A stretch of DNA of 64,000 nucleotides, from the NCBI GenBank assembly GCA_021781415.1, contig JAJXWW010000176.1, forward strand, positions 29,958 through 93,957. The letters run 5' to 3'. Positions 1-9,717 of the stretch are shown one piece after another (positions within the stretch are counted from its first letter, which is position 1; the number at the start of each line of letters is the position of its first letter). This DNA comes from Planctomycetota bacterium (GTDB taxonomy: Bacteria > Planctomycetota > Planctomycetia > Gemmatales > Gemmataceae). Position numbers and translations under genes: made by a program. The notes below the pieces were generated by a model that saw only the letters and a list, made by a program, of their open reading frames with translations, was not told the DNA's origin and searched no databases.

Positions 1-2059
1 CGGCAAGCCAATCGAGCAGCGCGGGATGGGTCGGCGGTTGTCCGTTGCGTCCGAAGTCGAACTCCGTGGGTACGATTCCCTTGCCGAAATGACGCAGCCA
101 AATGTGATTCACGGCCACACGCGCGGCCAACGGATTGCGTCGATCGGTAATCCAGCGAGCCAGCGCCAAACGCCGACCCGTGCTGGTGTTGGGAAACGTG
201 GGCAGATTGCGTTTGACGTAGTTGGTGGTCAACGGTTGTTTCAACTCCGCCTCCACCTTCGCTCGCTGAGTTGTCGCGTCGTTATATTTCTTGAGCGCCG
301 CCGCTTGGTTTTTCGCCGAGGCGAAGAGAAGCTCCAAGCGAGCTGCGCGTTCAAGACGTCGCGCTTCGAGCCGAGCAACCATGCGTTGTGCTTTGGTGGT
401 ATCGAGGGCCGCTTGTTTCCACGCATCGGAATCCCTGGGGCCCTCTTCTTCCATTCGTTCGACGCGCAACACGTCTCTCAAAGCCGAGAGGCGAGCGCGG
501 GCAATCTGTTCGTCTATTTGAGCCAAGGCGGACGACTCGAACGTGCGATGCACCAACGGCACTTCCGTCAGCACGAAAAACGGCTGTTTCCAGCCGAACC
601 CGGCGGCGGCCGCTACGGCACGGCGATGAGCCGTGGTTGCCTCCGCCCTAGCCTTTTCGATGGCCGCTTCGCCGGCGGCGAGCGTTTCCCGAAGGACAAA
701 CGGACGGCGATCGGGTTGAATTTCGGAGCGCGGCATCGAGACGGGATGAATCTCGAAGGAACCACCGAGCGCCGCGGGTGTCGCCGGCGGAATCGAGCGC
801 GACTTATCGGGGTTGCGTTCGTCCCCGCGAACGAACAGATAAGTCGGCGAGGTCGCAACAGCGTCGTAGATGCGCGGAATGCCGTCCGTTTTCACGTCGA
901 CCGCGCCGGGCACGCGATCGGTGCGAATCTGTTCCGGCTCAAAAATAGCGCGGAAGGCATAAAACTCCTTCTGCGAAAGCGGATCGAAGAAATGATCGTG
1001 GCAGCGCGCGCAGTTCAGCGTGACGCCAAGGAATGCCTTGCAAGTGTGTTCGACCGTGTTTTCCATCCACACGTTGCGATTAAACTTGTACCAATTGCGG
1101 ACGAGAAAGCCGGTGGCGCGAACGGCGTCGGCATCTCCAGGACTCAGTTCGTCGGCGGCCAGCATCTCCCGAACCATCCGGTCGTAACCCTTGTCGGCAT
1201 TGAGCGATTCGACGATCCAATCCCGCCAATGCCAAATATGCGGTTGACTGTCGCGCACCTCGGTACCGTAGCCGGCCCAGTCGGCATAACGCCAGACGTC
1301 CATCCAATGCCTTCCCCAGCGTTCGCCGTAGCGTGGATCGGTCAACAAGCGATCCACCACCTTTTCGTAAGCGTTCGGCGAGCGGTCATCGAGAAAAGCG
1401 TGCAGTTCGTCGGCGGTAGGCGGTAGGCCAATGAGATCGAGCGTCACGCGCCGCAAGAGAACGGTTCTCGGTGCCTCGGGGCGAGGAGCTAAGCCGAATC
1501 GCTCATGTTCGGCGGCGATAAAGGCGTCGATAGGGTTGCTCTGCCAATCTTTGTTCCTCGCGACGGGAATCGGCGGGCGCTTCACCGGCTCGAAGGGTTT
1601 CCATGCGTAGACGCCGTTCCGCCGCGCGCGCAGCTCAACCAGTGTTCTACGAGCGCGCCTCACTTCTTCGGCACTGGGTTTGTCGGCTGGGTCCGCGGGA
1701 GAGTGGCCACCGATTATTTCCAAGAAATTTGCCACGCCGTCGCCATCGCTGTCTTCGTCGGCGCTGGCTTCGAGGCGAGCAATAATATCGGAGTCTTTGC
1801 CTGCTTTGCGAAACTCCTTACGCAGCGCGGCCAGACGCGCGCCGAATACGTTATGCGGTTTCTCCTCGTCGCTGGAGCCTGGTTTATCGGCAAGATGGCA
1901 GGTTCGGCAATCGTGAAGTTTCTTAGACAGTTCAGGCCCGAAGTAATCGAGAAGCGCGCGTTTGTGTGCGGGTTTGGCGGAAGCGACGGCCGGCATCGTC
2001 AGCAATGCCGACAGTATCCAGATCGGATATTTCCAACGAAGATCATACGACCAGGGCAT
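1..2059 (-). CDS. DUF1549/DUF1553 planctomycete cytochrome c-like protein (3' end outside window)
   Basis: From an ATG at 2059 the minus strand is open to the left edge, so about 686 N-terminal residues are visible and the C-terminus is missing. A hydrophobic signal-like N-terminus is followed by a CxxCH heme-type motif (CRTCH, residues 51-55). Next comes a DUF1549 block with NPIDAFIAAE, RRVTLDLIGLPPT and DPRYGERWGRHWMD, then a second CxxCH (CARCHDH), a charged helical stretch, and the beginning of DUF1553 (RRNPLAARVAVNHIW). The family is greatly expanded in Planctomycetes. It is exported and usually paired with a DUF1501 protein; its biochemical role is not established. The DUF1501 gene in this window (56973-58352) is far away and cannot be assumed to be its partner. 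Confidence 0.9.
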   Translation of the reverse strand, partial: MPWSYDLRWKYPIWILSALLTMPAVASAKPAHKRALLDYFGPELSKKLHDCRTCHLADKPGSSDEEKPHNVFGARLAALRKEFRKAGKDSDIIARLEASADEDSDGDGVANFLEIIGGHSPADPADKPSAEEVRRARRTLVELRARRNGVYAWKPFEPVKRPPIPVARNKDWQSNPIDAFIAAEHERFGLAPRPEAPRTVLLRRVTLDLIGLPPTADELHAFLDDRSPNAYEKVVDRLLTDPRYGERWGRHWMDVWRYADWAGYGTEVRDSQPHIWHWRDWIVESLNADKGYDRMVREMLAADELSPGDADAVRATGFLVRNWYKFNRNVWMENTVEHTCKAFLGVTLNCARCHDHFFDPLSQKEFYAFRAIFEPEQIRTDRVPGAVDVKTDGIPRIYDAVATSPTYLFVRGDERNPDKSRSIPPATPAALGGSFEIHPVSMPRSEIQPDRRPFVLRETLAAGEAAIEKARAEATTAHRRAVAAAAGFGWKQPFFVLTEVPLVHRTFESSALAQIDEQIARARLSALRDVLRVERMEEEGPRDSDAWKQAALDTTKAQRMVARLEARRLERAARLELLFASAKNQAAALKKYNDATTQRAKVEAELKQPLTTNYVKRNLPTFPNTSTGRRLALARWITDRRNPLAARVAVNHIWLRHFGKGIVPTEFDFGRNGQPPTHPALLDWLA

Positions 2060-2172
2060 GACGGTTCCTCGGAGGCAGGCGCGACGGCGGAAGGAAGGAT
2101 GGATTGACTATACGCATTGAGACGCCGTTGCTCAAGATCCATCCCTGAATTCCAGAAGATTGTGGCGAGGCG

Positions 2173-2207
2173 GCAGGGTGGGTCGATCGTCGCGAGACCC
2201 ACCCTGC
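2173..2207. repeat. 12-bp perfect inverted repeat, possible terminator
   Basis: Arms 2173-2184 and 2196-2207 pair perfectly around an 11-nt loop. The hairpin lies just after the stop of the PHP-domain gene (2252, minus strand), so it could act as its terminator. A related GGGTGGGTC / GACCCAC hairpin occurs at 17263-17290, so it also looks like a small dispersed palindrome. Confidence 0.5.
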
Positions 2208-2251
2208 GCCTGGAGATAAAAGCAGGAAGCGAGGATGGAAGGGAAATCGGC

Positions 2252-5107
2252 CTACTCCGCGGGTCGAACCCAGATGGGAGACGACCACGCCATCTGTCGG
2301 TCCTTTTGCACCACGCGCACATAGTAGTAGCTCACCTTGCCGTCTTTCTTCGGTTGCGCGTCTTCCCAATGGAACTTCGCTTCTTCGCCGCCTTTTGCGG
2401 GGCGATGGGTGTGGACCACTTCGCCGTCGCGCAGTACTTCCACACGGTCGAGGGGAGAAGTGCCGAGTACGACCACATCCAGCGACGGCTTGGCGGTGCG
2501 GACTTCATCGCCCATCACGTTCGCACCCATGCGCACGTCCAGAACGATGTTGTCCGTGGCGGCGTAGCTGTGACGTTTCTTGAGCGCCTCGATTAACCCC
2601 TTGCGGCTAAACTCCTCGGCCAAGATGCAGGCGTAGCTGATGTGCGTCGAAACGTGATCGCTCGACGCCTGGAAGCCGAGACGATACCCCTTTTCCAACG
2701 CCAAGGAGACGTATCCGTCTTTGCGATAAGGTCCATGTACGCGATCCGCTTTGTCGTCAATACTGCGCGGTGCGCCGGGCGCTTCGTAGGACGAATCGAA
2801 CCCCTGGAACAGTTCGACGACGGGCTCAAGCGCGTTGTCGTGTTCGTTCCAGTTGGTGCCTTGATCGGTGGCCGAGGTGTGCAGCGTGCAGATGCCTCCG
2901 GTTCGGCGCAGATAGTCGTACACTTTGCCGGTATCCTCGGCCATTTGTTTCGGGATGCCGGGGCGCGGCAACGGCAGCGTGCGATGGCCTCGCTCCGTCC
3001 ACAAGATATTACGATGCCCATTGGGATAGGGCACGCTGCGTTCGTAGCCGTACATCGAGATGAACGCTCGTGGGACCGTATACAGATCGTTGGCCTTTTG
3101 CGTCCGCCACCAGGGATATTCCTTATCGCCTCCCATGTTGTGGTCGGTGACGAAGATAAAATCGAAGGCGGCGGCATCGAGGGCGTAGCGGTGCAGATCC
3201 ATCAACGAGCCATCGCCCACGCCGTCGGGCGAAATATCGGTGTGACGGTGCATGTCACCTCGATAGATGCGTAATGTCCGCCCGCCGGATTCGATCTTGT
3301 AAGCGCGAATGCGTTGGACCTGCTCGGCCTCGCGCGGATGGACGCGCTTCACTTCACGCGAAGCGAGTCGAAGTTCGCGCCAGCGCGGGTCGGCGGGCTT
3401 CCCGACTCCGTGCAATCGGCTGACGGCGACGCTGAGGTTCTTCTCCATGAGCGCGCCCGGAGGGAACCAGCCGCGATTGTCGCTGGCATAGGCGAAGTAG
3501 ACGCTGCCCTTGGGATCGCGCTGCGGCGACAGGCGCATATCGTTGCGGCCCGCCGACTCCGGCAGCGCGACGGGACTGCTCCAACGGTCGCCGAGGAACG
3601 CCGTGGCGTATACATCCCAGCGGCCGCGCGCCGCCCAATCGTCCGCGCGGGGGACTAGCGTCGTCCGATGTCGAAACGCTAGCCACATGCGCCCCTCGGT
3701 GTCGCCTTGCAGACACGGCAACTCGCTGAACGCGCGCAACTCCGACGGCAACGCTTTCACCAAGTCGGCTTCGGGTTCTTGCCATTTGTCATCGACTAAA
3801 CAGGCGATGCGCAGACTTCGATCGTGATAGAGGCGCGTTCCGGCGTTTGCGGTCACTTGATGGCCGGCGTCCTTGCCCCATTGCGGCCCCGATTGATCCC
3901 AGGCCACCCACAAGCGGCCGGCGCGATCGCACGCCAGACTCGGATGCGCCTGAAACACCGGCGACTTATCGGGACAGAGGATTTCACCGAGCTTCGGCGA
4001 CGGCCCGCCGGATAGCGAACGGACGCGTATGCCATAGTCGCCGCTCTCGTAGCTATCCCATGCCACCCATACGCGATCTGTTTTGGGGTCGGATGTCACG
4101 ACTGGGTTCCAATCGTTGGCCTTGGACGCGCTCACTCGGATCGTGTCGTGCCAGCCGTCGCCATCGACGCAGCGCGCAAACACATCGGCTTGGCCGTCGC
4201 GGAATCCCTGCCACACCAACCAGGCTCGACCGCGCTGGTCGGTCGTCATCGTGTGCCAAATGTCGGGTCCAGGATCGTCGGTGAGACGAATCTCCTCGCC
4301 GAGTTTGCCGTCTTGGTAGGGACGCGCGAACAGATCCCAATTGCCCGCGCGCTGACTCGACCAAACGATCCACAGTGTATTGCCGTGCGTACTCGCCAAA
4401 GCCACCCGAAAGTGATCTCCCGCCCCGGCCACTTCCTTCGGCTCCGACCATGCGCCCTCCGAACCGTCGCGCTCCGAGAGCAGTACGCGATCCTTTTCTT
4501 GTCGATAGGCTACCCAGGCGAGGGATTGTTTGCCGGTCTTGTAACGCACCCAGAAGGCGGGATAGTCGTCCTGCACGGGATTCGCCGCTTTCGCTCCCGC
4601 CGCCGGACGCAGCACGCTGGTATCGGGCAACCGTTCGACGCGCGCTTGCCCATCGAGGAACATTTTCGACTCGCCTAAAGATACCTCTTCGCTCTTGAAG
4701 TGAATCTCACCGGCGGGAAGTGCGACGGTAAGCGCCGGCGCTTCGCCTCGAACCGTCACGGTCACGCCGTTGGGCCACGGCTTTTTCGGCACCGGCTTCA
4801 CTTTGCCCTTGGAGTCTTCCAGCGGGATGCGTTCGCCGGGGACGATCCGCTCGTGGGTGTGGCACTTCCAGCCGCTTTTCCCTTCGACGGCATCCTTCTC
4901 CTCGAAGCGCCAACCGTCGATGGCCGCGACCTCGCCTCCCGATATTTCTACTTTGCCGCTCCAATTAGTCGATTGTGTGTCCTTTAGCCCGAAGGTGATT
5001 CGGAAAACGTGGCGCGGCGGCTCGTTCTGCTTCTGCGAGGCAGCCACGACTATCATTCCCACGACGGCAACGATGGCGACGGTGAACCGACGAAGACGCG
5101 CGGACAT
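2252..5107 (-). CDS. Secreted beta-propeller protein with C-terminal PHP/DUF3604-like metal-binding domain
   Basis: The protein has 951 residues. Residues 1-24 form a signal peptide or membrane anchor. Residues of about 200-560 hold repeated W(V/L)AW and D..G.W(D/H) blocks spaced like BNR/TolB-type propeller blades. From about residue 617 a PHP-like metal site appears: GDMHRHTDIS, VTDHN, ICTLHTSATDQ and GFQASSDHVSTH supply the histidines and aspartates of a DUF3604/PHP phosphoesterase fold. Start at 5107 is preceded by GGGGAG. PHP domains hydrolyse phosphoesters using metal clusters; the substrate here is unknown. The propeller-PHP fusion suggests an extracytoplasmic enzyme. The gene stands alone, with a palindromic repeat element upstream. 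Confidence 0.75.
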   Translation of the reverse strand: MSARLRRFTVAIVAVVGMIVVAASQKQNEPPRHVFRITFGLKDTQSTNWSGKVEISGGEVAAIDGWRFEEKDAVEGKSGWKCHTHERIVPGERIPLEDSKGKVKPVPKKPWPNGVTVTVRGEAPALTVALPAGEIHFKSEEVSLGESKMFLDGQARVERLPDTSVLRPAAGAKAANPVQDDYPAFWVRYKTGKQSLAWVAYRQEKDRVLLSERDGSEGAWSEPKEVAGAGDHFRVALASTHGNTLWIVWSSQRAGNWDLFARPYQDGKLGEEIRLTDDPGPDIWHTMTTDQRGRAWLVWQGFRDGQADVFARCVDGDGWHDTIRVSASKANDWNPVVTSDPKTDRVWVAWDSYESGDYGIRVRSLSGGPSPKLGEILCPDKSPVFQAHPSLACDRAGRLWVAWDQSGPQWGKDAGHQVTANAGTRLYHDRSLRIACLVDDKWQEPEADLVKALPSELRAFSELPCLQGDTEGRMWLAFRHRTTLVPRADDWAARGRWDVYATAFLGDRWSSPVALPESAGRNDMRLSPQRDPKGSVYFAYASDNRGWFPPGALMEKNLSVAVSRLHGVGKPADPRWRELRLASREVKRVHPREAEQVQRIRAYKIESGGRTLRIYRGDMHRHTDISPDGVGDGSLMDLHRYALDAAAFDFIFVTDHNMGGDKEYPWWRTQKANDLYTVPRAFISMYGYERSVPYPNGHRNILWTERGHRTLPLPRPGIPKQMAEDTGKVYDYLRRTGGICTLHTSATDQGTNWNEHDNALEPVVELFQGFDSSYEAPGAPRSIDDKADRVHGPYRKDGYVSLALEKGYRLGFQASSDHVSTHISYACILAEEFSRKGLIEALKKRHSYAATDNIVLDVRMGANVMGDEVRTAKPSLDVVVLGTSPLDRVEVLRDGEVVHTHRPAKGGEEAKFHWEDAQPKKDGKVSYYYVRVVQKDRQMAWSSPIWVRPAE

Positions 5108-5155
5108 GGAAAACTCCCCGGAACCTGGTGCAGCGCGACGAAGCCCTTTTGGGCG

Positions 5156-5337
5156 CTATTAGCTGTACAGCGCTACTCTCGGATTCTCCCCTCTCCCCTG
5201 TACTCAGGGGAGAGGGGTTGGGGGTGAGGGGTAAGAGGCTGAGGGAGACGCCGAAACCACTCGTTTTCACCAAACCCCTCACCCCCGACCCCTCTCCCCT
5301 GAGTACAGGGGAGAGGGGAGTAGCGCTGTGCTATTAG
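5156..5337. repeat. MITE-like palindromic element, copy 1
   Basis: A core of about 168 bp lies between two direct copies of CTATTAG (5156-5162 and 5331-5337). The ends are inverted (ACAGCGCTACTC at left, GAGTAGCGCTGT at right). Inside are two modules, each a hairpin of CTCTCCCCTGTACTCAGGGG type followed by a GGGGGTGAGGGG tract, placed in opposite orientation around a spacer of about 50 nt. The same design is found inverted at 17305-17485 and again at 63892 to the right edge. This fills most of the 360-bp gap between the neighbouring genes. No coding capacity is apparent. Confidence 0.8.
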
Positions 5338-5467
5338 AACGTCCGAGGCGCGACAATGCAACCGAGTTTCGCCGACTCTCGGCAAAATCGAGAGGCGCAC
5401 GCCAGCGCATCGCTCCGCCGCCGGGCGAGAACACCTCGGCAGAGCGATGTCCGGCATCGAACGAGAG

Positions 5468-7597
5468 CTATTCGTCCTCGTCCGCGCCGAGTTTGGCCTT
5501 GCTGACGATCTGCTGTTGGACGTTGGCGGGAACGGTGTCGTAGTGTTTGAACTCCATGTGGAACGACCCTTGACCCTGCGTGATGCTGTCGAGTTGCGAG
5601 GCGTAGCGCGTCACCTCGGCCAGTGGGGCGAGCGCGGTGATGACGGCTAAATCGCCCGGTAGACTGTCTTGATTCTCGATCCGCGCGCGCTTGGTGTTGA
5701 GGTCGCCGAGAATGGCCCCGGTGTACTTGGTGGGCACGGTGACTTCCAACTCGACAATCGGTTCGAGCAGCACCGGATGGGCGGCGAGGAAGGCGTTCTT
5801 GAAGGCGATGCGGCCGGCCGTTTTGAAGGCCGCTTCCGAGCTATCGACCGGGTGATCCTTGCCGAAGTAGACTTCGACGGCCACGCCTTCAATGCGATAG
5901 CCGGCGAGCGCGCCGCGCTCCAAAAGTTCCTTGCACCCCTTCTCGACCGCCGGTACGAACTGATTGGGAATGGTCCCGCCGACGATGGTATCGATGAAGG
6001 CGAAATGGTGGATCGGCTCGAAGTGCGCCGCCCGCATCTTCTCGAACTTTTCCTTGTTGGCAAAGCGTTCCAAGAGATGCGCTTGATCTTCGATGTCGCG
6101 GGGCAGGGGATAGACGCGCAAATGCACTTCGCCGAATTGTCCTCGACCGCCGGACTGCTTCTTATGGCGATGCTGCCCCTCCGCGTTCGTGGTGATGGTC
6201 TCGCGGTAGGGAATCTTCGGTTCGTGGGCGACGATCTCCAGGTCGAAACGTCGTTTCAGTCGATTGATGAGTACGTCCAGATGCAGCTGGCTCATGCCGG
6301 TGATGACCAGTTCCTTGGTCTGCATGTCGCGGGTGACGTGGAAGGTCGGATCTTCGTTGGCGATCTTCTGCAAACTGCCGGAGATCTTTTGTTCGTCGCC
6401 GCGCGCTTTCGGCTCGACGGCCAGCCCGAACATCGGAGTGGGGAAAGCGAGCGGCGGCAACTTGGGCGCGCCGGCATGATTGCTCACCGTGTCGCCGATG
6501 TGCAGATCTTCGATCTTGGTGACGGCGAAAATGTCTCCGGGCAGCGCTTCCGGGATGTTGGCGTGCTTGCTTCCTTGCATCAGCAGCAATCCCGCCGCTC
6601 GCGCCGATTTGCCGGTGCGAGCGTTAAAGAGCGGTTGATCCGGCTTGTAGCTACCCGAAAAGACGCGGATAAAACTCAAATTGCCGACGAACTTATCGGT
6701 GACGGCCTTGAATACCTGACCGACGAACTCGCCGGAGGACGACGGTTCCAGAGTAACCTCGGCGTCTCCTTTCTTGGCGGCGCGGCATTTACCTTGTTCG
6801 GGAGACAGCGCGTAAGCCGTCAGGCCGTCGAGTAGCTCGGCGATACCGAGATCCTTCTTGGCGGCAGTACAAAAGACGGGTACGACGGTTCCCGCCACGA
6901 TGGCTTTGGGCAGAGCGGCGGCCAACTCATCGTTGCCGATGCTCCCTTCGAGCAGGTATTTTTCCATGAGGGCATCGTCGGCTTCGACGACGGCATCGAT
7001 CAGTTGCGAACGGGCGGCGCTCAGATCGACCGCGCAGCCTGCCGGAGCGGTAGCCGGAGGGTTGACGACACTGACGACACCGCCGATTTTGGGACCGACG
7101 CCGATCGGGGCATTGAACAAGACGCAGGCTTTGCCGAAGGTATTGCGGATCGTCTGAAATAACTCCTCGAATTTGACGTTGTCGCCATCGAGTTTGTTGA
7201 CGACCAGCATGCGTGCCAATCCGCGTTTGCCGGCCTCGGCGAACATGCGGCGCGTATTGACTTCCACGCCGTTGGCCGCCGATACGACGAGCAAGACGTT
7301 CTCGACGGCGCACAGCGCTCCCAGTGCCGCGCCGAAGAAAGCGGGATCGCCCGGCGTATCGAGTAAATGAACTTGTTTGCCTTGGTGTTCGAGGTGGAGG
7401 ACGCTGGTATCGATGGAGAAGCGTCGTTTGTGTTCTTCTTCGTCGTAATCGGAGATGCTGCTGCCGTCGTCCACGCTGCCTCGTCGATCGACGGCTTTGG
7501 CTTGAAACAACAGGGCGTCGGCGAGCGATGTCTTCCCCGACGCCCGATGTCCAGCGAGCGCGATGTTGCGGATGTCACGCACCTGATAGTTCGACAT
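5468..7597 (-). CDS. Elongation factor G-like translational GTPase (EF-G paralogue)
   Basis: The 709-residue protein follows the full EF-G layout: G domain, domain II, and domains III-V ending in the EF-G C-terminal fold. G1 is GHRASGKT (16-23), G3 is DTPG (80-83) and G4 is NKLD (134-137). The length matches EF-G-like proteins of the FusA2 type rather than the housekeeping factor. The residue after DTPG is Asp; classical EF-G and EF-Tu have the catalytic His there and many EF-G-like paralogues have Tyr. Start at 7597 has GAGGAG upstream. It follows hisA by 42 nt and probably shares its transcript. It is unlikely to be the main translocase; a specialised ribosome-linked role is inferred. Confidence 0.9.
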   Translation of the reverse strand: MSNYQVRDIRNIALAGHRASGKTSLADALLFQAKAVDRRGSVDDGSSISDYDEEEHKRRFSIDTSVLHLEHQGKQVHLLDTPGDPAFFGAALGALCAVENVLLVVSAANGVEVNTRRMFAEAGKRGLARMLVVNKLDGDNVKFEELFQTIRNTFGKACVLFNAPIGVGPKIGGVVSVVNPPATAPAGCAVDLSAARSQLIDAVVEADDALMEKYLLEGSIGNDELAAALPKAIVAGTVVPVFCTAAKKDLGIAELLDGLTAYALSPEQGKCRAAKKGDAEVTLEPSSSGEFVGQVFKAVTDKFVGNLSFIRVFSGSYKPDQPLFNARTGKSARAAGLLLMQGSKHANIPEALPGDIFAVTKIEDLHIGDTVSNHAGAPKLPPLAFPTPMFGLAVEPKARGDEQKISGSLQKIANEDPTFHVTRDMQTKELVITGMSQLHLDVLINRLKRRFDLEIVAHEPKIPYRETITTNAEGQHRHKKQSGGRGQFGEVHLRVYPLPRDIEDQAHLLERFANKEKFEKMRAAHFEPIHHFAFIDTIVGGTIPNQFVPAVEKGCKELLERGALAGYRIEGVAVEVYFGKDHPVDSSEAAFKTAGRIAFKNAFLAAHPVLLEPIVELEVTVPTKYTGAILGDLNTKRARIENQDSLPGDLAVITALAPLAEVTRYASQLDSITQGQGSFHMEFKHYDTVPANVQQQIVSKAKLGADEDE

Positions 7598-7639
7598 GGA
7601 ATGGCACTCCTCTGCGATGATAGTTGGATTCCGGAAGAA

Positions 7640-8371
7640 TTATTGTTCCCGTCCTGCCTCCCGTCCCCGTTGAATTGCAACCCTCAAGTCGATCCTTCCC
7701 TCGTACAGCGCGCGGCCGATAATACATGCGGGCAAGCCGTGCCGCGCCAGCCGAACGACATCTTCCACCGTCGTCACCCCTCCGGAGGCGATGACCGGCA
7801 CGGCGACGGCGGCGGCCAACTCGGCGGTGGCCTCGACGTTCGGGCCTTCGAGCATGCCGTCGCGGCTGATGTCGGTGTACACGATGGCGGCCAACGGCCA
7901 GGAGGCGCAAGAACGCGCTAGATCGAGTGCGGATCGATCCGACTCCTTTTCCCATCCTTGAATGGCCACGCGCCCTTGGCGAGCGTCGATTCCCAGGCAG
8001 ACGCGGCCCGGAAATCGGCGGCACATGCTCTCGCATCCCGCCGGATCGAGCAAGGCCCGCGTGCCGAGGATAACGCGCTCGACGCCCCAGGAGAGCGCCT
8101 CGCGGATATGCTCCTCGCTGCGCAGACCGCCGCCGAGCTGACAGGGCACGCCCGCCGCTTGCACGATGCGCCGCACGCTGTCGCCGTTGACCGGATGTCC
8201 TTGGCGCGCTCCGTCGAGATCGACGAGATGAAGGTAGTCCGCTCCCTGCTCGACCCAGCGTCGGGCCACCTCCGCGGGGTCGTCGCCGAACACGGTCTCT
8301 TGAGCGTAGTCGCCTTGCCGCAGCCGCACGCATTGGCCGCCGCGTAAATCGATGGCCGGCAGAATCTGCAC
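7640..8371 (-). CDS. hisA: Phosphoribosylformimino-AICAR ribotide isomerase (HisA)
   Basis: HisA converts ProFAR to PRFAR in histidine biosynthesis, in the cytoplasm. The start chosen is GTG at 8371, because it has GGAGG 10 nt upstream and gives the usual 243 residues beginning VQILPAIDLRGG. Extending to the upstream ATG adds about 97 residues of non-conserved sequence. Catalytic Asp8 (PAIDL) and Asp129 (LGIDARQG) sit at the family positions. YTDISRDGM near residue 165 and the phosphate-binding ASGGV and IIGRALYEG segments are present. No other his gene is adjacent; the EF-G-like gene follows directly. Confidence 0.95.
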   Translation of the reverse strand: MQILPAIDLRGGQCVRLRQGDYAQETVFGDDPAEVARRWVEQGADYLHLVDLDGARQGHPVNGDSVRRIVQAAGVPCQLGGGLRSEEHIREALSWGVERVILGTRALLDPAGCESMCRRFPGRVCLGIDARQGRVAIQGWEKESDRSALDLARSCASWPLAAIVYTDISRDGMLEGPNVEATAELAAAVAVPVIASGGVTTVEDVVRLARHGLPACIIGRALYEGRIDLRVAIQRGREAGREQ

Positions 8372-8584
8372 GGGAGAGAGCCTCCGATCCAGAGAAAAAG
8401 CATTTCGCGCCACTGTAGGGGGAGACGAGGCAATTTGCAAGGGTCCGTGAAGATTTGTTGAAGTGCCTCGCCTCCGAAGTCGTGTCAAACTGTCCGGATT
8501 GCGACCGTTGTAGCGAGAAATCCGCGAGCGATTCGCCGATCCGACCGATAAGGGTTGAAGAAGAATTCTCGGAGGATTTCGCGC

Positions 8585-9661
8585 ATGGTACCCGTGCGTC
8601 GAGGAATGCTCGTGGCGGTTTGCTGGGCAGGGGTGTGGTGGACCTGCTGCGCCTGCGCCCAATCCACGCTTCCACCCTCGGACGGCGTCGGCGAACCGCT
8701 TCCCACCCCATCGCGCGTTCCGGACGCGCTCGGCGAACCGTCTCCCACTCTACCGAGCTTGCCCTCTTCGCCACCTTCTCTCTTCGCTCCACCTCCGACG
8801 ACGCTGACGCAAACTCCCCCGTTGGATGCGCCGATTCTCACTCCCGCCGGACAAGTTGCCGGTTGGTTCGTCAACTTCGATGTGGGCTTGATCGTCCCGC
8901 ACGTTGGCTCGCATCTTAACAGCGGCTCGAATCTGAGCGATACGTTTAGCAACCCCGTCACGCTCCCCATCGCTCCGATGCATTGGGTTCCCAGCCCCTT
9001 TTTGCGCGCGGGCTATCGTTTCGCCAACGGGTCGGGAGATGTGCGCCTCGATTGGCGTTCGGTGGCCAGTCAAGGCGATACATGGCTCCCCGCGTTCGAC
9101 TCGGCGGGAGCGGGGTATCTCCGCAGTCAAATCGACGTGCAATATGCGAGTCTGACCTATGGAGCGAGCGAATTTCTGACCAACGATCCGAAGGTGAATC
9201 GCACCTGGACGGCACGTTTCGGCGTGAGTGCCGCCGACGTGTTCTTCGACTCCACCGCGCAGGGCCGACAGATTCTCCTTCAGTCGGCGAGCAACAGCTT
9301 TGCCGGAGTCGGGCCGACCGTCGGCTTCGGATTCTGGAAGCCGGTCCCGGAGTGGCACCTGACCTTGTACGGTGAATTGGACGCGACGGGAATGATCGGC
9401 TTCACGCGCCAACGGTTCGGCGAGTCGGCGCTCGTTGGCGATCAGAACGTCAGCGAATTCGTTTCGGTCGGACAACAGAGCAACGGGGTGGGGATTCTCG
9501 GCGCGGAGGGCGGCCTCAGTTTCACGCCTTGCGAGGAGCGTTCGTGGAGATTCACGTTGGGCTATCAATGGCAGCGTTGGTGGTGGGTCGGCGCGACCAA
9601 CGATTCCAACGCGGCCTTGACGCTGCAAGGCTTGTTCTTCCGCACCGAATGGCGTTATTGA
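8585..9661 (+). CDS. BBP7-family outer-membrane beta-barrel protein
   Basis: The 358-residue protein starts at 8585 (GGAGG 11 nt upstream). An N-terminal signal peptide ends near CAQSTLPPSD, followed by a Pro/Ser-rich linker to about residue 80. The rest alternates short hydrophobic strands with Gly-rich turns and ends in an aromatic residue (EWRY), as outer-membrane barrels do. The overall pattern (WFVNFDVGLIVPHV start, RAGYRF, LDWRSV, RFGVSAADVFFDS) is that of planctomycete BBP7 proteins. It precedes the TolC-like gene by 56 nt and is divergent from hisA across a 213-bp gap that must contain both promoters. Confidence 0.75.
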   Translation: MVPVRRGMLVAVCWAGVWWTCCACAQSTLPPSDGVGEPLPTPSRVPDALGEPSPTLPSLPSSPPSLFAPPPTTLTQTPPLDAPILTPAGQVAGWFVNFDVGLIVPHVGSHLNSGSNLSDTFSNPVTLPIAPMHWVPSPFLRAGYRFANGSGDVRLDWRSVASQGDTWLPAFDSAGAGYLRSQIDVQYASLTYGASEFLTNDPKVNRTWTARFGVSAADVFFDSTAQGRQILLQSASNSFAGVGPTVGFGFWKPVPEWHLTLYGELDATGMIGFTRQRFGESALVGDQNVSEFVSVGQQSNGVGILGAEGGLSFTPCEERSWRFTLGYQWQRWWWVGATNDSNAALTLQGLFFRTEWRY

Positions 9662-9717
9662 TTCACAGGCTCGATTGGGGCAGTAAATCGGCCTCACGGT
9701 TTCGAGAGGACAACGTA

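Noticed and set aside
26..2107. Plus-strand open frames of 466 and 200 residues
   Set aside because: They are shadows of the DUF1549/DUF1553 gene on the minus strand, whose protein shows clear family motifs.
9529..9717. Extended starts for the TolC-like gene and similar long open upstream parts
   Set aside because: The signal peptide begins at 9718. The upstream residues overlap the BBP7 gene in another frame.
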